Source: Actinobacteria bacterium UBA5976 (GTDB lineage Bacteria; Actinomycetota; Actinomycetes; S36-B12; UBA5976). From it: DNA of 10,241 nucleotides. This document shows, piece by piece, positions 6,941 to 10,241 of the stretch. Where the stretch lies: NCBI GenBank assembly GCA_002430405.1, contig DJBM01000097.1, positions 1 to 10,241 of the forward strand, given 5' to 3'. A model generated the notes under the pieces. It was not told the DNA's origin. It saw only the letters and a program-made list of their open reading frames with translations, and made no database searches. Position numbers and translations under genes: made by a program. Each line of letters begins with the position of its first letter. Positions within the stretch are counted from its first letter, which is position 1.

Positions 6941-7363
6941 GTGTTTTTAGGTACCCACACGCCAAAACTTGATGAAAAAGGCCGCTTAATTTTGCCCGCC
7001 AAATTCCGAGACCCTTTAACTACGGGCTTAGTTATGACCAAGGGTCAAGAACGCTGCGTTGTAATTTGGCCAAACGAGCAATTTGAAGAATTTGCTGAAA
7101 GCCTGCGGCAACGCTCTCAAAATAATGAAAAAGTTCGCGCCTACACCCGCGTCTTTTTCTCTTCCGCATTTGATGACAGCGCCGACAAGCAAGGTCGTGT
7201 GACTATTCCAGCTCCACTTCGGGAATGGGCCGGACTTAATCGCGACTTAGTTGTAGTTGGCGCAGATACTCGTATTGAAGTTTGGGACACCTTGGCCTGG
7301 AGCCAATATCTTGCGATCCAGGAACCTGGTTTCGCAAGTTTGGATGAGGGTGTCATGCCATGA
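6941..7363 (+). CDS. mraZ: Transcriptional regulator MraZ
   Basis: MraZ is a DNA-binding protein that forms ring-shaped oligomers and regulates its own dcw operon. Starting at GTG 6941 gives 140 residues beginning MFLGTHTPKLDEKGRLILP, the usual actinobacterial N-terminus. The two SpoVT/AbrB-type half-domains each carry the family signature: DEKGRLILPAKFR (11-23) and DKQGRVTIPAPLR (82-94). An in-frame GTG at 6932 would add three residues. I prefer 6941 because it matches the family and has GGTGG (6931-6935) five bases upstream. The gene is the first of the division cluster, and MraZ-box-like repeats overlap its promoter. Its stop codon lies inside a palindrome that may attenuate transcription into rsmH. 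Confidence 0.96.
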   Translation: MFLGTHTPKLDEKGRLILPAKFRDPLTTGLVMTKGQERCVVIWPNEQFEEFAESLRQRSQNNEKVRAYTRVFFSSAFDDSADKQGRVTIPAPLREWAGLNRDLVVVGADTRIEVWDTLAWSQYLAIQEPGFASLDEGVMP

Positions 7364-7379
7364 CATCAAAAATTTTTTT
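7351..7379 (+). terminator. Palindrome across the mraZ stop plus T run (possible attenuator)
   Basis: TGTCATG (7351-7357), C, CATGACA (7359-7365) is a perfect inverted repeat containing the mraZ stop codon (7361-7363). As RNA it can form six pairs with a three-base loop. It is followed by TC, five A and seven T (7373-7379). That is the layout of a weak intrinsic terminator, and a ribosome reaching the stop would disrupt the stem. The A and T runs could also pair with each other or simply bend DNA. Termination would be partial, since the downstream genes are essential. Confidence 0.45.
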
Positions 7380-7412
7380 AACGAAGTCAACTTCACATGA
7401 TGTTGCCTGTGG

Positions 7413-7476
7413 CCTCTGGCCGTTGGCTAGATCCTGGCGCACCTTCCCCGGTGCCAGGCTCTCCAACGACCAGGGA
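7413..7476 (+). ncRNA. Structured leader upstream of rsmH, likely mraW RNA motif
   Basis: A long hairpin is visible. CUCUGG (7414-7419) pairs with CCAGGG (7470-7475, one G-U), then a C-A mismatch, then CGUUGG (7421-7426) with CCAACG (7463-7468). After an internal loop, CCUG (7433-7436) pairs with CAGG (7455-7458), and after a two-base bulge GCACC (7439-7443) pairs with GGUGC (7450-7454), closing a UUCCCC loop. The position, extended hairpin and CUUCCCCG loop match my recollection of the mraW RNA motif, a conserved actinobacterial leader structure found by comparative genomics before mraW (rsmH). Its ligand or mechanism is, to my knowledge, not established. It is presumed to control rsmH and the division genes downstream. 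Confidence 0.78.
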
Positions 7477-7497
7477 CTAGAGGTAGCAGCAAGTTCC

Positions 7498-7504
7498 AAG
7501 GTGG
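7498..7504 (+). promoter_or_regulatory. Ribosome binding site of rsmH
   Basis: AAGGTGG lies four bases before the ATG at 7509. Its AAGGUG portion is exactly complementary to CACCUU (7440-7445) in the arm and loop of the upstream RNA hairpin. The site could therefore be masked by an alternative fold. Confidence 0.6.
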
Positions 7505-7508
7505 CTCG

Positions 7509-8462
7509 ATGACGACTTTCACCCACACTCCAGTTTTACAACAAAGATGTTTTGAGTTGTTGGCGCCAGCCATCAGTGTTGATAATGCAATTTTGATTGA
7601 TGCAACTTTAGGTCTTGGCGGTCACGCTGAATCAGCATTGACCGAGTTTCCAAATTTGCGGGTGATTGGAATTGATCGCGATCCAGAAGCGTTAGAGCTT
7701 TCAAAAACTCGATTATCTAGATTTGCTCCAAGAATTGATTTTGTCCTCGCGGTGTATGACGAAATTTCACAGGTGTTAGCAGATTTAGATATCGAGCATG
7801 TGCAAGGCATCCTCTTTGATCTTGGCGTGTCTTCCATGCAACTTGATAACGACGAACGCGGCTTTACTTATTCCAGAAATGCTCCGCTAGATATGCGAAT
7901 GAATGGCACAGTTGGTCAAAGCGCTGCTGATGTTGTTAACACCTACGACTACGCAAACTTAGCCAGAATCTTGCGAGAATATGGTGAGGAGAGATTTGCA
8001 AGTCGGGTGGCCAATGCCATTATTCGGGAACGTCAAATCAAGCCATTCACCACAAGCGATCGATTGGTAACTGTTGTTCGTGATGCAATACCCGCTGCAA
8101 CTAGGCGCACTGGTGGCAATCCCGCAAAGCGTACTTTTCAAGCGCTTCGCATTGAAGTAAACGATGAACTTGCCGTCTTAGAGCGAGCCATTCCAGCAGC
8201 ACTTGATTGCCTGGAGCTTGATGGGCGAATTGTTGTTCTGTCCTATCAGTCACTTGAAGACCGCATTGTAAAGAACGCCTTGCGCGTTGGAACGATGTCG
8301 ACAACACCAGTTGACATGCCATTTGTTCCAGATACAGATAAGCCTTGGCTGAAAATATTGACACGAGGATCTGAGCCAGCAAGTGATGACGAAATTGCCC
8401 AAAATTCCCGCGCTACCTCAGTTCGGTTGCGTGCCGCCCAGCGAATAGGAGTTGCCGCATGA
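7509..8462 (+). CDS. rsmH: 16S rRNA (cytosine(1402)-N(4))-methyltransferase RsmH
   Basis: RsmH (MraW) transfers a methyl group from S-adenosylmethionine to N4 of C1402 in the 16S rRNA decoding centre. The 317-residue protein is full length and carries the family motifs in order: THTPVL (5-10), DATLGLGGHA (31-40, SAM binding), GIDRDPEA (54-61), LFDLGVSS (102-109), ERGFTY (116-121), PLDMRM (126-131), FQALRIEVNDEL (210-221) and SYQSLEDR (245-252), with the C-terminal SVRLRAA. The ATG at 7509 sits just before the HTPVL motif and behind a good ribosome binding site. Its stop overlaps the ftsL start (ATGA). In actinobacteria as elsewhere it is co-transcribed with the division genes. A structured leader precedes it. 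Confidence 0.98.
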   Translation: MTTFTHTPVLQQRCFELLAPAISVDNAILIDATLGLGGHAESALTEFPNLRVIGIDRDPEALELSKTRLSRFAPRIDFVLAVYDEISQVLADLDIEHVQGILFDLGVSSMQLDNDERGFTYSRNAPLDMRMNGTVGQSAADVVNTYDYANLARILREYGEERFASRVANAIIRERQIKPFTTSDRLVTVVRDAIPAATRRTGGNPAKRTFQALRIEVNDELAVLERAIPAALDCLELDGRIVVLSYQSLEDRIVKNALRVGTMSTTPVDMPFVPDTDKPWLKILTRGSEPASDDEIAQNSRATSVRLRAAQRIGVAA

Positions 8463-8920
8463 GCGTAATGCCTGCAAGAACTCCTAGCCTTAGTCCGATT
8501 CCAAGTAAATCGCGAACCATGCGTAAATTGGCGCTCGTTAAACCAATTCTCAAACCAATAATTTCTCCGATTGCCGAAGCGATTCCAGTTGTGGTGCCAC
8601 AAGGACGAGCGAGCAAAAAAACTTTCACATTTATTATTCTTGGAATCATGTTCACCGGGATGATGACTTTGCTTTATGTAAATACGTTAGGTGCGCAAGC
8701 ATCATTTCAAAAATATGAATTAAAAGTTCAATTAAGCCAAATGACAGCGCTTGAACAATCTATATCCAGCACGGTGTCTTTAGGTGAATCTCCGGGCAGT
8801 TTGCTGGAAAGCGCAGAAACCATGGGAATGGTGCCGGCGCAAACCCCTGTTTTTTTGCGCCTGTCAGATCGTGAAATTTTAGGTACTCCAGTTGTCGCGG
8901 TGCCTCTGGTAGTTCCATGA
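8459..8920 (+). CDS. ftsL: FtsL-like septum formation protein
   Basis: This 153-residue bitopic membrane protein has a basic, Pro-rich cytoplasmic N-terminus of about 52 residues, one transmembrane helix at about 54-77, a short coiled-coil-like stretch at about 80-105, and an extracytoplasmic tail containing LLESAETMGMVPAQTP (115-130). The last motif is typical of actinobacterial FtsL-like proteins. FtsL acts with FtsB and FtsQ to activate the septal synthase FtsW-FtsI. Position between rsmH and ftsI is the main support for the name, since the sequence family diverges fast. AGGAG at 8447-8451, seven bases before the ATG, gives it its own ribosome binding site in addition to the overlap with rsmH. 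Its stop overlaps the ftsI start. Confidence 0.88.
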   Translation: MSVMPARTPSLSPIPSKSRTMRKLALVKPILKPIISPIAEAIPVVVPQGRASKKTFTFIILGIMFTGMMTLLYVNTLGAQASFQKYELKVQLSQMTALEQSISSTVSLGESPGSLLESAETMGMVPAQTPVFLRLSDREILGTPVVAVPLVVP

Positions 8921-10241
8921 GCAGCAATGGCCCACAACTGAGTCAACGGCCGAGTCATGGTCCAAGTCATGGTCCAAGTCAAAGGCCACAACCACAACTT
9001 GCAAAACCACCAGTGCTGATTTCACTTGCCAACCCGCGCAAACGTATCAGATTTGTAACCGTTATTTTTCTAGTGGTCATGCTGGGGTATGTAACTAAAC
9101 TCGTTGAAATCCAAATTATTCGTGGACCAGAGCTTGCTGCAACCGCCCAGAATTCCCGAATCCAAACTTTGTTATTACCAGCAACGCGTGGTGGTTTTAC
9201 AGATCGCAACGGCACGCCAATCGCGATCACCATTATGGCTCGAAACGTAACGGTTGACCCAACATTAATCACAGATCCAGTGGGCACTGCAGCTGCGCTT
9301 TCCTCAATACTTGGAATTCCGCAAGCGCAAATAGTCGAATCACTAACTATTGATTCGCGGTTTTCATATGTTGCAAAACGAATCACTCCAGAAACTTGGC
9401 AACAAGTCGCAGAACTTGGGATTCCAGGGGTCTTTAGTGAACCCACGACTAATCGTACGTACCCAAATGGCAAGCTAGCTGCAAGCATTGTTGGCTATGT
9501 CGGAGCTGAGGGCACTGGTCTTGGCGGATTGGAATTTGGACTCAACAAACAACTTATGGGCCAAGATGGAACCCTCACGGTTGAGCGGGTTAATGGCCGC
9601 GAGATACCTGCGAGTCAGAGACAAAGCATTGATCCGATAAATGGACTTTCGGTTCGACTCACAATTGATGCTGACCTGCAGGCAACCCTAGAGCGATCAC
9701 TGCAAGATCAAGTAATTGCAACAGGCGCTGAAGGTGGCGTTGCAGTCATTGTGGAACCTAACACTGGAAATATTTTGGCTCTTGCAACTTATCCAACTTT
9801 TGACCCGAATGTCCCGTTCGCTTCCACGGATTACACCAAGCGCAATTCTGCGGTAACCGATATTTTTGAACCAGGCTCCACAAGCAAAGTAATGACTATG
9901 GCCGCTGTTATTGAAGAAGGTGGCGCTGGAGCGCAAACTGCATTCACAGTACCTAACCGACTTCTGCGTGGTGGCACTTCATTCAAGGACTACAACGAAC
10001 ATGGTGTATTGCAATTAACGCTTGCGGGGGTATTAGCCAAGTCAAGTAACATCGGAACAATTTTGGCTGCAGAAACAATTGGTGAAAAAACCTTTTACAA
10101 GTACCTCCAAAAATTTGGAATTGGTGAATCAACTGGATTAAATTTCCCCGGCGAAAGTGCTGGTACGCTTCCCGACATCGATGATGCCAACCAATGGTCA
10201 GACACAACTTTTCCAACTTTGGCATTTGGTCAAGGACTTGC
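8917..10241 (+). CDS. ftsI: Peptidoglycan transpeptidase FtsI (class B PBP), 3' end cut by the window
   Basis: FtsI (PBP3/PbpB) cross-links septal peptidoglycan. About 441 codons are present from the ATG overlapping the ftsL stop, and the frame is open to the window edge. The N-terminal tail of about 40 residues is Gln/Pro/Ser/His-rich, followed by a transmembrane helix at about 44-62 and the class B start RGGFTDRNGTPIA (91-103). The dimerisation domain follows (VERVNGREIP). In the transpeptidase domain, FEPGSTSK (317-324) holds the catalytic Ser321 and Lys324, and SSN (376-378) is the second active-site motif. The KTG motif would lie beyond the window. There is no clear ribosome binding site at 8917, so translation is probably coupled to ftsL. 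The start is supported by the overlap, although the repetitive tail makes a slightly later start conceivable. Confidence 0.96.
   Translation, partial: MSSNGPQLSQRPSHGPSHGPSQRPQPQLAKPPVLISLANPRKRIRFVTVIFLVVMLGYVTKLVEIQIIRGPELAATAQNSRIQTLLLPATRGGFTDRNGTPIAITIMARNVTVDPTLITDPVGTAAALSSILGIPQAQIVESLTIDSRFSYVAKRITPETWQQVAELGIPGVFSEPTTNRTYPNGKLAASIVGYVGAEGTGLGGLEFGLNKQLMGQDGTLTVERVNGREIPASQRQSIDPINGLSVRLTIDADLQATLERSLQDQVIATGAEGGVAVIVEPNTGNILALATYPTFDPNVPFASTDYTKRNSAVTDIFEPGSTSKVMTMAAVIEEGGAGAQTAFTVPNRLLRGGTSFKDYNEHGVLQLTLAGVLAKSSNIGTILAAETIGEKTFYKYLQKFGIGESTGLNFPGESAGTLPDIDDANQWSDTTFPTLAFGQGL
8947..8982 (+). repeat. 12-base tandem repeat in the ftsI 5' end
   Basis: Three consecutive 12-base units occupy this stretch: a diverged CGGCCGAGTCAT, then GGTCCAAGTCAT (8959-8970) and GGTCCAAGTCAA (8971-8982). 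They encode repeated Pro-Ser-His-Gly-type tetrapeptides in the cytoplasmic tail of FtsI. The unit length is a multiple of three, so copy-number change would keep the reading frame. Confidence 0.8.

Noticed and set aside
7368..7406. Separate rsmH promoter in the A/T-rich stretch
   Set aside because: No -35/-10 pair with acceptable spacing was found; the A5T7 tract alone is better explained as part of a terminator-like element.
8246..8602. 118-codon minus-strand frame rich in Trp, Asn and Arg
   Set aside because: It spans the rsmH end and the ftsL start in antisense; its odd composition is what antisense reading of these codons gives.
8979..9488. 169-codon open frame on the minus strand
   Set aside because: It is antisense to the conserved start of ftsI, has no recognisable domain or ribosome site, and the plus-strand frame shows clear class B PBP motifs.

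Overview
The window reads as a chromosomal segment of an actinobacterium (Actinomycetota) with unusually low G+C for that phylum, mid-40s % by eye. The evidence is gene content and order: a DUF3040 membrane protein, MraZ beginning with the actinobacterial MFLGTHTP sequence, RsmH, an FtsL-like protein and FtsI in the standard order of the division and cell wall (dcw) cluster. A freshwater lineage such as Nanopelagicales would fit the composition, but that placement is inference. All genes are on the + strand and tightly packed; no intergenic gap exceeds about 180 bases.

Region 1 (1-4880) is a DNA-damage-tolerance block. It holds the tail of an unidentified gene, then a second-type replicative-family polymerase (DnaE2-like) whose stop codon overlaps the start of a DinB-type Y-family polymerase (Pol IV). 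The overlap implies coupled expression of two translesion enzymes. Two weak stem-loops follow dinB.

Region 2 (4881-6760) holds three smaller genes: a DUF3040 membrane protein with a very strong ribosome binding site, a single-hotdog MaoC-like protein with Asn where the family's catalytic Asp normally sits, and an exported GH25-like glycoside hydrolase starting at TTG just after the MaoC stop codon.

Region 3 (6761-10241) is the start of the dcw cluster: mraZ, rsmH, ftsL and a 3'-truncated ftsI. The mraZ promoter has a perfect TTGACA -35 box and three MraZ-box-like repeats at exact 10-base spacing overlapping the core promoter, which suggests autorepression. Between mraZ and rsmH lies a 145-base leader. 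It contains a palindrome across the mraZ stop codon followed by a T run, then a long, well-paired RNA hairpin with a CUUCCCCG-type terminal loop that I believe is the actinobacterial mraW RNA motif. Its loop region is complementary to the rsmH ribosome binding site. rsmH-ftsL and ftsL-ftsI are joined by ATGA overlaps, so division-protein output is probably controlled at the mraZ promoter and at this leader.

I see no mobile elements, tRNA or rRNA genes, or CRISPR array. Most of the window is ordinary conserved chromosome. The regulatory leader before rsmH is the most interesting part.
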